The notes under the pieces are model-generated. The model was not told where the DNA came from. It saw only the letters and a list, made by a program, of their open reading frames with translations, and did not search any database. Positions 54,518 to 62,725 of a stretch of 64,000 nucleotides of DNA are shown here, piece after piece. Made by a program: the position numbers and the translations under genes. The stretch covers positions 991,347 to 1,055,346 of the forward strand of contig NZ_STFF01000001.1 in assembly GCF_004834005.1 (NCBI RefSeq), in the 5' to 3' direction. Numbering within the stretch: the stretch's first letter is position 1; each line of letters starts with the position of its first letter. The stretch is from Niastella caeni (GTDB lineage: Bacteria; Bacteroidota; Bacteroidia; Chitinophagales; Chitinophagaceae).

Positions 54518-55114
54518 ATGCGCAAGGTTGCAGTGATAACCTGGCTACTGGTTTTGCTGACAACCATCGTAGCACTGTTCTGGCACAATGAATGGGTATA
54601 CCGTTTACCCACTCCTGTTCCAAACAACTACCGGCGTGTTGAACCTGGCACTGCTATTAATGAAAACAATAAGCTGCCTTTTACTACCAACAAGCCTGTT
54701 TTCCTGCACTTTTTCAATCCCGACTGTCCCTGCTCCCGGTTTAATATACCACATTTTAAATCGCTGGTAAAAACATATAGTCATCAAATAACCTTTGCCA
54801 TTGTTCCGGTTACCCGCAAACGGATAACGGCTAATGAGATCCTTAAAAAGTTTGGCTTTGCCATTCCTGTGTTGTTCGATTCCACACTGGCCGCTACATG
54901 TGGCGTGTATTCAACACCGCAGGCAGTAGTCCTTGATACCAACCGGCAATTATACTTCAGGGGAAACTATAACAGAAGCCGGTACTGTACCGATAAAAAA
55001 ACCGAATATGCCCGTATGGCGATTGATAAATTATTACATAATAACGCAGCTATCATTTTCGACCAGTTTGCATTAAAAGCATATGGTTGTCAACTCCCCA
55101 AATGTTCCAAATGA
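54518..55114 (+). CDS. Thioredoxin-fold membrane-anchored protein with CxC motif
   Basis: 198 residues. N-terminal membrane anchor (VAVITWLLVLLTTIVALFW). Thioredoxin-like: KPVFLHFFNPDCPCSRFN with Cys-x-Cys at the usual active-site position, VPVTRKRI, VLFDSTLAATCGVYSTPQAVV with a cis-Pro region, and two Cys near the end (YGCQLPKCSK). It resembles DUF6436/redoxin-type periplasmic proteins. The TGA overlaps the ATG of the hybrid kinase by 4 nt (ATGA), so both are made together. Possibly a redox input for the kinase (inference). Confidence 0.8.
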   Translation: MRKVAVITWLLVLLTTIVALFWHNEWVYRLPTPVPNNYRRVEPGTAINENNKLPFTTNKPVFLHFFNPDCPCSRFNIPHFKSLVKTYSHQITFAIVPVTRKRITANEILKKFGFAIPVLFDSTLAATCGVYSTPQAVVLDTNRQLYFRGNYNRSRYCTDKKTEYARMAIDKLLHNNAAIIFDQFALKAYGCQLPKCSK

Positions 55115-56880
55115 AAAAAAGCACTACCATCCAGCATCAAACGGCCCTGGAGCAGCAAAATGCTGTTCAAAGGCTGGACGTAAAAAAAAGAGCTGATAAG
55201 CTAATGAACTATTTCCTTATCGGGTTCTTTGCAGGCGGTATAGGCCTGGCGTTCTTTTTTGATACCTGGCTCATTGCTTTCGGAATAGGCGGAACGTTAT
55301 TAGCGGCCTATTATACTACCAAAATTACTTTACCCAATTCCAACTTATATCAATATGTGCTGAGCGTTGTATTAGCTCTCTTTATGGCGCAATTCATTTA
55401 CCAGATGCACGGCATGTTCGAAATGCATTTCTTTGCCTTTATTGGCAGCGCCATATTGATCGCCTATCAAAACTGGAAACTGCAGGTGCCCATATTAGTG
55501 GTTGTTGTGCTACACCATGCCATACTCGGTTACTTACAGGACATTGGTCATACGCAAGTGTATTTTACAAGACTTGATTATTTTGACGTTATTACATTTA
55601 CCATACATATTATTCTGGCCGGTATCATATTCTTTATTTGCGGATTGTGGGCTTACCTGTTAAAAAAGTATAACGTTCATTTAAGGAAAATAAATGCAGA
55701 ACTGGATAAGGCCCGCATCGAGGCCGAAACCGCCTGCAATGCGAAAAGTATTTTCCTCGCCACCATGAGCCACGAAATACGAACTCCTATGAATGGCGTT
55801 ATCAACATGTCGTCTATGTTAGCTGAAACACCCCTTACCGAAAAGCAAAGAGAATATACCAATATCATTAGCACCTGCGGCGAAAGTTTGTTGAATGTGA
55901 TCAACGACATACTCGACTTTTCAAAAATTGAGTCGGGCAAAATGGACCTTGAAAAAGAAGATTTTCTATTACGTAACTGCATAGAAGATGTGCTGCATAT
56001 TTTTAGCGCTAAATCAGCCGAGACAGGCCTGGACCTTTCATACCGGATTGAAGGCACTGTACCCGATCAGATCTTAGGCGATGAATTGCGGTTACGGCAG
56101 ATATTAACTAACCTGATTGGGAATGCTATCAAGTTCACCAATGAAGGAGAAGTATTTGTAGGTGTTCGCACCATTTCAAAGGCTAACGATCAATATGAAT
56201 TGCAGTTTGAAATACGCGATACAGGTATTGGCATTCCTGCCGATAAAATGCAGCGACTGTTCAAAGCATTTTCGCAGGTTGATTCTTCAACCAACCGAAA
56301 ATATGGTGGCACGGGGCTGGGATTGGCCATTGCTCAGAAACTGGTAGAACTGATGGGCGGCCGCATATGGGTAAAAAGCGAACCGGGCAAAGGGTCCAGC
56401 TTTTTCTTTACTATACAAACCAAAGGCAAAAGCAGCATACCTGATGTTACCAACCAGCGGAATAGCAAACATGAAAAACTTCCGGGCTTTTTTTCAGAAA
56501 TATATCCGCTGCACATTCTTATAGCAGAAGATAACTTATTCAACCAGCAGGTGATTGTTCATATCCTGAATAAAATGGGGTATCAGCCCAAAGTGGTAGA
56601 AAATGGCGCACTGGCCGTTGCCGCATCACAAGCCGAAAATTTTGACGTGATATTTATGGATATGCAAATGCCCGAAATGGATGGCCTGGAAGCAACGCGG
56701 GCCATTCGCAAAGCCCTGCAAATTCAACCGGTGATCATTGCCCTAACGGCCAACACTATGACCGGCGACCGCGAAAAATGTATTGATGCCGGCATGAACG
56801 ATTATATTGGCAAACCGATAGATCTCGAAGACGTAGTATTGAAACTGGAAAAATGGGCTTTGCATAAAATGACCGGCTAG
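55111..56880 (+). CDS. Hybrid sensor histidine kinase/response regulator
   Basis: 589 residues from ATG 55111; upstream in-frame TTG and ATG codons overlap the previous gene. Five to six N-terminal membrane segments (about 30-190), coiled linker, HisKA with phosphorylated His221 (LATMSHEIRTPMNG), HATPase with DTGIGIPADKMQRLF and GGTGLGLAIAQKL, then a receiver domain from about 460 with Asp517 (DVIFMDMQMPEMDGLEA) and Lys in YIGKPIDLED. No separate output regulator is adjacent. Confidence 0.94.
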   Translation: MKKSTTIQHQTALEQQNAVQRLDVKKRADKLMNYFLIGFFAGGIGLAFFFDTWLIAFGIGGTLLAAYYTTKITLPNSNLYQYVLSVVLALFMAQFIYQMHGMFEMHFFAFIGSAILIAYQNWKLQVPILVVVVLHHAILGYLQDIGHTQVYFTRLDYFDVITFTIHIILAGIIFFICGLWAYLLKKYNVHLRKINAELDKARIEAETACNAKSIFLATMSHEIRTPMNGVINMSSMLAETPLTEKQREYTNIISTCGESLLNVINDILDFSKIESGKMDLEKEDFLLRNCIEDVLHIFSAKSAETGLDLSYRIEGTVPDQILGDELRLRQILTNLIGNAIKFTNEGEVFVGVRTISKANDQYELQFEIRDTGIGIPADKMQRLFKAFSQVDSSTNRKYGGTGLGLAIAQKLVELMGGRIWVKSEPGKGSSFFFTIQTKGKSSIPDVTNQRNSKHEKLPGFFSEIYPLHILIAEDNLFNQQVIVHILNKMGYQPKVVENGALAVAASQAENFDVIFMDMQMPEMDGLEATRAIRKALQIQPVIIALTANTMTGDREKCIDAGMNDYIGKPIDLEDVVLKLEKWALHKMTG

Positions 56881-56905
56881 TAAACCGATAGTCTATAATG
56901 CAAAA

Positions 56906-56925
56906 ATCCCGCTGTTAAACGGGAT
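56906..56925. terminator. Hairpin between convergent kinase and peroxiredoxin genes
   Basis: ATCCCG, 8-nt loop, CGGGAT, preceded by an A-run (56902-56906): the minus strand reads a stem followed by U residues, so it ends the peroxiredoxin transcript and may act for both. Confidence 0.7.
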
Positions 56926-56952
56926 CTTGCTATTATAAAAAATGTATTCAGT

Positions 56953-57588
56953 TTATATATTCGGCTGAGGCGTATAACGCAGGTAAGGTTTTACCACTTT
57001 TACACCTTTAGGGAATTTCTTGATAGCATCATCAGTAGACACGGCAGGAACCACGATCACATCTTCACCATGTTTCCAATCTGCTGGTGTAGCTACGCTG
57101 TAATTAGCGGTCAGTTGCAGTGAATCAACCACGCGCAATACTTCGTAAAAGTTTCTTCCGGTAGAAGCAGGATAAGTGATCATCAGCTTAACCTTTTTAT
57201 CGGGGCCTATCACAAACAGTGAGCGTACTGTAAATGTTTCAGAAGCATTGGGGTGGATCATATCATACAAAGTGGCCACATTCCTGTCTTCATCAGCAAT
57301 GATCGGGAATCCAACGCTGCAATTTTGGGTTTCGTTAATATCACTTACCCAACCCAGGTGTTTGTCGAGCGGATCAACACTAACAGCCAGCACCTTAACA
57401 TTGCGTTTAGCAAATTCTTCCTGTAATAAAGCGGTTTTACCTAATTCAGTAGTACAAACAGGTGTATAATCAGCAGGATGAGAAAACAATATTCCCCAGC
57501 CATTTCCAAGGTATTCATAGAAGTCAATATCGCCGGCTGTTGTTTTAGCCTGGAAGTTAGGAGCGATGTCGCCTAATCTTAAACTCAT
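56953..57588 (-). CDS. 1-Cys peroxiredoxin (Prx6-type)
   Basis: 211 residues. Reduces peroxides. Peroxidatic Cys45 in HPADYTPVCTTELG and the supporting Arg expected in the conserved region; the long C-terminal arm (VVPAVSTDDAIKKFPKGVK, KPYLRYTPQ) is that of Prx6. A possible promoter (minus strand, TATCTTCG at 57648-57641) lies about 53 nt upstream. Confidence 0.94.
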   Translation of the reverse strand: MSLRLGDIAPNFQAKTTAGDIDFYEYLGNGWGILFSHPADYTPVCTTELGKTALLQEEFAKRNVKVLAVSVDPLDKHLGWVSDINETQNCSVGFPIIADEDRNVATLYDMIHPNASETFTVRSLFVIGPDKKVKLMITYPASTGRNFYEVLRVVDSLQLTANYSVATPADWKHGEDVIVVPAVSTDDAIKKFPKGVKVVKPYLRYTPQPNI

Positions 57589-57759
57589 ATACTTAAGTAT
57601 TTAAGGTTGAAAAAATAATTGTTATCCTCTTTTGGGGGTACGAAGATACAAATCCCTACTCATAAAGTAGACTGCTGCCTTATTTTTTGTTTTCCGGGTC
57701 AAAAATGCCTAGTCAGGACGCGATCGTAGCTATCTGGGAGCTGGCTGTTTCATAAGATA

Positions 57760-58905
57760 TCACAATCCGGTGGCTTTTGTTAAAGAATTTCCGCCGAACC
57801 GGTTTTTAACGTCATCGATAGCCTTATAAAGCTCGGTCTTTTTTTCAACATTGCTGAACAAATTCGTCTGCACCGCTTCATCAGTAAGTTCACTCAAACG
57901 TACTCCCAGCAATCGCACTGCCTGGCCTTTGCGGTACAGCTTGTTAAACAGGTCTTTAGCCTTGGGAATAAGTTCGTCGTCATAAAAAGTGTAGGCAATG
58001 GCGCTTTGGCGGGAAGTAGTTTCGAAATCGGGATAGCGTATTTTTACCGCAATGCATCCGGCCATTTTATTTTCCTGCCTGAGCTCATAGGCCACCCTTT
58101 CCGTCATGCCCACCAGTTCGTTCAGCAAACGCTCCGTATCAAGAATATTTTCCTCAAATGTACTTTCTGTGGAAATAGATTTTGCTTCATGATATGGCAC
58201 TACCTCGCCATGATGAATGCCATGTGCTTTGTTCCAAAGATCACCGCCATACTTGCCAAAGCGGTTTTCGAGCAGTGCAATGGGTTGCAACGCCAGGTGT
58301 TCAATGGTTTCTATGCCCAGGTCGCGCAGGGCCTGGTACATGTGCTCGCCCACCCCGGGGATCTTATTCACCTTTAAAGGCGCCAGGAATTCTTTTTCAC
58401 GCCCGAAAGCAATATGCAGGTAGCCATTCGGTTTGGCCTCGTCGGTAGCGATCTTGGCCACCATTTTATTACCCGCCAGGCCAAATGAAATTGGCAACCC
58501 GGTTTTATCAATGATCTCCTGTCGAAGGTCGATGGTCCATTGATAAGGATTGAAATATTTGTCCATCCCTGTTAGATCAAGATAGAACTCGTCGATGGAA
58601 GCTTTTTCGAATAACGGTGCTTTGGCAGCAATGATCTCTGTAACCCAGCGCGAATACCGGCTGTACTCGCCCCTGCTGCCACCTACTACGGTCACATGCG
58701 GACATAAACGCAAGGCGGTTTTCATGGGCATGGCGGAATGAATGCCGTATTTCCGCGCTTCGTAACTACAAGCGGCTACCACGCCCCGTTCGCGTCCGCC
58801 AACAATCAGCGGCTTTCCTTTCAATGCAGGATTGTTCAGGCATTCAACAGAAACGAAGAATGCATCCAGGTCGAAGTGGGCGATTATTTTCTGGGGACTG
58901 TTCAT
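57760..58905 (-). CDS. dinB: DNA polymerase IV (Y family)
   Basis: 381 residues. Translesion polymerase. Seen: IAHFDLDAFFVSVE (catalytic Asp), CSYEARKYGIHSAMPM, and SIDEFYLDLTG with the acidic pair; helix-hairpin-helix KIPGVGEHMYQALRDLGIE; little-finger domain; no recognisable beta-clamp motif at the very end (ends NRFGGNSLTKATGL). Normal length. Standalone gene. Confidence 0.95.
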   Translation of the reverse strand: MNSPQKIIAHFDLDAFFVSVECLNNPALKGKPLIVGGRERGVVAACSYEARKYGIHSAMPMKTALRLCPHVTVVGGSRGEYSRYSRWVTEIIAAKAPLFEKASIDEFYLDLTGMDKYFNPYQWTIDLRQEIIDKTGLPISFGLAGNKMVAKIATDEAKPNGYLHIAFGREKEFLAPLKVNKIPGVGEHMYQALRDLGIETIEHLALQPIALLENRFGKYGGDLWNKAHGIHHGEVVPYHEAKSISTESTFEENILDTERLLNELVGMTERVAYELRQENKMAGCIAVKIRYPDFETTSRQSAIAYTFYDDELIPKAKDLFNKLYRKGQAVRLLGVRLSELTDEAVQTNLFSNVEKKTELYKAIDDVKNRFGGNSLTKATGL

Positions 58906-59210
58906 TCAATACACAAGTTAGTGAAATTGGTGAATGGTGAGTTGTGTCGTTGCCGGTTACCAGGCTCTAAATTTCAGCATTGCTGCCAATAATCAAGCTG
59001 TTCTTGTTTTCAGCCCTGGAAACCGGTAAATGGTAACCGGGAACTCATTGTTTAAGATTATTTTAATTTTATTGAAAATGAATCTCTATTGGAAGAAGGA
59101 CTTGAACATTTGAAAAAGCATGTTTTCTCAATTAAATCTTGGCCCCCGCCAAGATTTTTGAATTAACCGGCTGGTAGCTTTGTACCTGTAATAAACATAC
59201 AGCTCTAAAC
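58906..59210. other. Divergent spacer between DNA polymerase IV and DinB-like gene, with words
   Basis: 305 bp. Words: GGTGAATGGTGAGTTG (58931-58946), GCCGGTTACCAGG (58952-58964) and GGAAACCGGTAAATGGTAAC (59017-59036), the latter of the CGGTAACTGG family. A TAGCTTTG box (59173-59180) suits the plus-strand gene at 59211-59220. No gene. Confidence 0.6.
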
Positions 59211-59219
59211 ATGTGTTTC

Positions 59220-59783
59220 ATGAAAAAGATCCAGGCATCCGCGTTTCTTGAATCGTTACAAACAGACACCCGCCAAATAATGCTGAGGGTAGCCCGGTTG
59301 AAGCAGCTACCGGCCAGCCGGCTGGTACAGCAACCCGGTGAAGGCCGATGGAGTGTTGCTCAGGTTGTTGAACACCTGAACACTTATGGCCGTTATTACT
59401 TACCAAAGCTGCAGGAAAGCATCAGCAACGCCAACAGTAAGCCTACGGAATGGTTTGTGCCGGGTTGGCTGGGCGGTTATTTTACCAACAGCATGAAGCC
59501 AAAGCCCGATGGAACAATTGGCAATAAAATGAAGGCCTTTAAAGGGCATATTCCACACCCGGAAATAGACCCCATAAAAGTTTTAGATGAATTTGAGCAG
59601 CAGGAGGTGCTCTTGCTTCAATTGCTCGATAAAGCGCAGCACGTTAATATCAATCGCATACGTATTCCCGTATCCATCGCCTCGTTCATTAAACTAAAAT
59701 TGGGCGATACCTTTGGTTTCATTATTGCCCATCATCAAAGACACTTTGTGCAGATAGAAAACATAATCACATTAGCACATTAA
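59220..59783 (+). CDS. DinB-superfamily metal-binding four-helix protein
   Basis: 187 residues from ATG 59220 (MKKIQASAFLES); ATG at 59211 would add MCF. His residues in AQVVEHLNTYGRYY and in IAHHQRHFVQIE suit the DinB metal site. Helical throughout. Its stop overlaps the stop of rimM on the other strand by about 3 nt, so the two genes converge with no spacer. Function unknown; it is not the DNA polymerase. Confidence 0.83.
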   Translation: MKKIQASAFLESLQTDTRQIMLRVARLKQLPASRLVQQPGEGRWSVAQVVEHLNTYGRYYLPKLQESISNANSKPTEWFVPGWLGGYFTNSMKPKPDGTIGNKMKAFKGHIPHPEIDPIKVLDEFEQQEVLLLQLLDKAQHVNINRIRIPVSIASFIKLKLGDTFGFIIAHHQRHFVQIENIITLAH

Positions 59784-60295
59784 CTATATATATCCAGCAA
59801 CCCCTCCGGCAGCTCCACATGCACCTGCTTTTTCTTTTTATCAATTTTCAGCAGGAAGTCTTCATGCACAGGGATCAATGCTTCCTTGCCTTTGTAATCG
59901 ATGCGGCAAAGGAGCTGGTGCGGCTGTTCAATCACTTCCAGGATTTCGCCCAGGTTGGCGCCCTCATTGATGATATGATAGCCCAGCAGCGCAATAGGAG
60001 CCGATTTGGCGGCATATTTTTCAAATTCTTCCTGTGGCAGCCAAACACGCTTTTGCATCAGCCGGTGAGCCGCTTCCCTGGTGTCGATGCCTTCGAATTT
60101 CAGGAATAATTCCTCCTCATTTTTGATGCGGGTGCCTTCCACGAAGAACGGCAGCATCTCATCTTTCTTTTCCTCTATAAAAATGGTTTCGAGGCCTTTA
60201 AGCGAGGTTTTCTTCCCTAATTGGTGGTGCAACACTATTTCTCCTTTCACCCCGAAAGTGGCCACTATTTTTCCAATGCTGTGATAATTAGTCAT
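59780..60295 (-). CDS. rimM: Ribosome maturation factor RimM
   Basis: 171 residues from ATG 60295 (MTNYHSIGKI); an upstream start at 60346 lies beyond the promoter. Assists 30S head assembly. Seen: IGKIVATFGVKGEIVLHHQL, the RimM start, KFEGIDTREAAHRL, and the PRC-barrel region ending in VHEDFLLKID and VELPEGLLDIY. Second gene of the rpsP-rimM pair but with its own promoter; trmD and rplS are not next to it. Confidence 0.94.
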   Translation of the reverse strand: MTNYHSIGKIVATFGVKGEIVLHHQLGKKTSLKGLETIFIEEKKDEMLPFFVEGTRIKNEEELFLKFEGIDTREAAHRLMQKRVWLPQEEFEKYAAKSAPIALLGYHIINEGANLGEILEVIEQPHQLLCRIDYKGKEALIPVHEDFLLKIDKKKKQVHVELPEGLLDIYS

Positions 60296-60303
60296 AAGCC
60301 CGG

Positions 60304-60335
60304 CAAAGGTAGAGGAATCGATAGACAATAGGCAA
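60304..60335 (-). promoter_or_regulatory. rimM promoter, leaderless-type spacing
   Basis: Minus strand: TACCTTTG (60311-60304) ends 8 nt before the rimM ATG; TTG-like -33 element at 60335-60333, spacing 21 nt. Confidence 0.55.
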
Positions 60336-60340
60336 TGGTG

Positions 60341-60375
60341 TAACAAGTTGACAAGTTGACGAGTTAGGAAGCAAG
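60341..60375. repeat. ACAAGTTGACAAGTTGACG words
   Basis: TAACAAGTTGACAAGTTGAC at 60341-60360, and AACAAGTTGACAGC again at 60670-60683. Confidence 0.6.
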
Positions 60376-60437
60376 GGGTTCAATTGGAAATAACCAATTG
60401 GTAACCATGATATAACGTCTCATGCTAGGGTCATGCC

Positions 60438-60506
60438 AAGGTTATCCTAGGGTCATCCTTGGGTTTAAACCTTAGGATGACCCTAGGATAATACTAAGAT
60501 AACCTT
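60438..60506. repeat. Nearly perfect 48-nt palindrome between rimM and rpsP
   Basis: TATCCTAGGGTCATCCT (60443-60459) and its exact complement AGGATGACCCTAGGATA (60474-60490), a perfect 17-bp stem, with the palindrome GGTTTAAACC in the centre (60462-60471). A further pair AAGGTTAT / ATAACCTT lies outside (60438-60445 and 60499-60506). The words AGGGTCAT and AGGTTATCC repeat inside it. Confidence 0.9.
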
Positions 60507-60572
60507 AAGTTGAACCTGGGATACAGGCTTCATGTAGCCTTGAGAACTATTTAAGATGAGGGCATTGCCAAA

Positions 60573-60608
60573 AAAAGGCGGCCACCCCCTGAAGGATGAC
60601 CGCCTTTT
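60573..60608. terminator. Bidirectional hairpin between rimM and rpsP
   Basis: AAAAGGCGG (60573-60581) / CCGCCTTTT (60600-60608), 9-bp stem with A and T flanks. Confidence 0.7.
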
Positions 60609-60638
60609 GCGGGTTCATGACCGCTTTCTAAAAGAAAA

Positions 60639-60669
60639 AAATCCCGCCGGGTAAACCGAAACGGGATTT
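60639..60669 (-). terminator. rpsP terminator
   Basis: AAATCCCG (60669-60662) stem with CGGGATTT (60646-60639) on the minus strand, followed by a U-run (60638-60634). 32 nt after the rpsP stop. Confidence 0.8.
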
Positions 60670-60701
60670 AACAAGTTGACAGCTAGCTATACTGCGTAGG
60701 A

Positions 60702-61133
60702 TTATTCTCCTCTGCCTTTTCTTACGGGTGGACCACCCACACCGCCTCTACGGGGTCTTCTATCCCGTGCATTTGTCTCCTGGCGCTTTTTAACCTGAAC
60801 CTCGTGCTCAGCATGCCACTTCTGGAATTTCTCCATAGCGGTAGCTTCGTCGAATAGACCCAGTTTTACACCACGCAACAAATGTTTCAGGTACAGTACA
60901 CCTTTGTAAGACAGGATTCTGCGCACAGTATCAGTAGGTTGAGCGCCTTTGTGCAGCCAATCTAAGGCTTTCTGGCGATCTAACTGAATTGTTGCAGGAA
61001 CTGTAAGAGGGTTGTAAGTACCTAATTTTTGGATAAACTTACCATCACGCGGAGAGCGTGCATCGGCCACTACGATGAAATAAAAAGGTCTCTTTTTAGA
61101 CCCATGGCGTTGCAGTCTGATTTTAACTGGCAT
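60702..61133 (-). CDS. rpsP: 30S ribosomal protein S16
   Basis: 143 residues. The S16 core [33 protein letters not shown] and GTYNPL is in residues 2-45. The C-terminal extension from about 85 is long and basic ([20 protein letters not shown] and a [11 protein letters not shown] tail), longer than the roughly 80-residue enterobacterial form; extended S16 is common in Bacteroidota. Confidence 0.97.
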   Translation of the reverse strand: MPVKIRLQRHGSKKRPFYFIVVADARSPRDGKFIQKLGTYNPLTVPATIQLDRQKALDWLHKGAQPTDTVRRILSYKGVLYLKHLLRGVKLGLFDEATAMEKFQKWHAEHEVQVKKRQETNARDRRPRRGGVGGPPVRKGRGE

Positions 61134-61184
61134 CTTAAATAGAAATTTAAATGCGTGAACAAATAGGGTTACTTTCCATTATAA

Positions 61185-61221
61185 CGATTGCAAAAATAGC
61201 AATCGAACTGATTTTTCCAAA
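61185..61221 (-). promoter_or_regulatory. rpsP promoter with the -7 box in a perfect inverted repeat
   Basis: Minus strand: TTTG (61221-61218), exactly 19 nt, TATTTTTG (61198-61191). CGATTGC (61185-61191) and GCAATCG (61199-61205) form a perfect 7-bp inverted repeat surrounding the -7 box. The rpsP ATG lies 57 nt downstream. Confidence 0.75.
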
Positions 61222-61408
61222 TTTATAATTCAGATCAATTATCAACAGCTTTATTAGTCTATAATTCCGAATAAAACACATGAAATTAATCCTGAAAATA
61301 TTGCTAAAAAAACCCTTCAGCGCACAAGGTAACGAATTGGCAGGGTAACCCAATCCAATATGACCTGATTTACTTTTTCAACCTGAAAATTTAATTGTTT
61401 CTACTTAC

Positions 61409-62725
61409 TTAGCGCTTCATCCCCATACGCCCCATCGGCATTTTATTCATCATTTTCATCATCTGTTTCATCTGCTCAAACTGCTTCAAAAAGGCGTTCA
61501 CTTCGTTGAGGTCTTTACCTGAACCTTTGGCAATGCGTTGTTTGCGGCTCATATTTATCAGATCGGGGTCGGTGCGTTCTGCCTGGGTCATAGAGTTGAT
61601 CATCGCTTCAATTCCCTTAAACGCATCGTCGCTGATATCAATATCCTTGATGGCCTTTCCCACACCCGGTATCATACCCAACAGGTCTTTGATATTACCC
61701 ATCTTCTTTATTTGTTCCAACTGCTGTTTAAAGTCCTCGAAGTTGAACTGGTTTTTGCGGATCTTCTTTTCCAGCTTGCGGGCTTCCTCTTCATCAAATT
61801 GCTGTTGCGCTTTTTCTACCAGGGTGGTAATATCACCCATACCCAAAATACGCTGGGCCATACGTTCGGGGTAGAACACATCGAGCGTATCGAGCTTTTC
61901 GCCACTGCTTACAAATTTAATGGGCTTTTGAACTGTGTATTTGATAGAAAGGGCAGCACCACCGCGGGTATCACCATCGAGCTTGGTGAGCACCACACCG
62001 GTGAAGTTAAGCCGATCGTTAAACGCTTTTGCCGTGTTCACTGCATCCTGACCGGTCATGGAATCCACAACAAACAGGATCTCCTGCGGATTAACGGCTG
62101 ATTTAACGTTGGCAACTTCGGTCATCATAGCCTCATCGATGGCCAAACGGCCGGCAGTATCGATGATCACTACGTTTTTATTTTTACTGCGGGCTTCCCT
62201 GATGGCATTGGTAGCAATCTGCACCGCATTCTTATTCTCGGGTTCGCTGTATACATCTACCTGGATCTGTTCGCCCAGCACTTTTAACTGGTCAATGGCC
62301 GCAGGGCGATAAATATCGGCCGCTACGAGCATAGGCGAAAGCCGGCTTCTTGTTTTGAGGAAATTGGCCAGTTTGGCGCTGAAGGTGGTTTTACCAGACC
62401 CCTGGAGGCCGGCAATTAAAATAACGGCGGGATTGCCTTTGGCGTTGAAATCGCTTTCACTGCCGCCCATCAGTTCGGCCAGTTCGTCTTTCACGATCTT
62501 CACCATTAACTGGCCGGGACTTACAGCAGTTAACACTTTATTTCCCAGCGCCTTATCCTTTACTTTATCGGTAAATTCCTTGGCTATTTTATAGTTCACG
62601 TCGGCATCTACGAGGGCGCGACGGATATCTTTTACTGTGGCAGCAATATTGAGTTCGGTAATACGGCCTTCACCCTTTATCTGTTTAAAGGCTGACTCGA
62701 GCCGGTCGGTAAGATTTTCAAACAT
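61409..62725 (-). CDS. ffh: Signal recognition particle protein (SRP54)
   Basis: 438 residues. N and G domains: GLQGSGKTTFSAKLAN (G1), DTAGRLAIDE (G3), LTKLDGDTRGGAA (G4). Then the M domain with LIGMIPGVGK and RKQRIAKGSG; the end QMKQMMKMMNKMPMGRMGMK is the methionine-rich signal-binding part. Normal length. Directs nascent membrane proteins to FtsY. 275 nt from rpsP, which has its own promoter. Confidence 0.98.
   Translation of the reverse strand: MFENLTDRLESAFKQIKGEGRITELNIAATVKDIRRALVDADVNYKIAKEFTDKVKDKALGNKVLTAVSPGQLMVKIVKDELAELMGGSESDFNAKGNPAVILIAGLQGSGKTTFSAKLANFLKTRSRLSPMLVAADIYRPAAIDQLKVLGEQIQVDVYSEPENKNAVQIATNAIREARSKNKNVVIIDTAGRLAIDEAMMTEVANVKSAVNPQEILFVVDSMTGQDAVNTAKAFNDRLNFTGVVLTKLDGDTRGGAALSIKYTVQKPIKFVSSGEKLDTLDVFYPERMAQRILGMGDITTLVEKAQQQFDEEEARKLEKKIRKNQFNFEDFKQQLEQIKKMGNIKDLLGMIPGVGKAIKDIDISDDAFKGIEAMINSMTQAERTDPDLINMSRKQRIAKGSGKDLNEVNAFLKQFEQMKQMMKMMNKMPMGRMGMKR

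Noticed and set aside
57760..59783. Functional link between DNA polymerase IV (dinB) and the DinB-fold gene
   Set aside because: The shared name is historical; the folds and reactions are unrelated and the genes are divergent.
61147..61353. 68-residue ORF between rpsP and ffh
   Set aside because: It overlaps the rpsP promoter and has no recognisable features.
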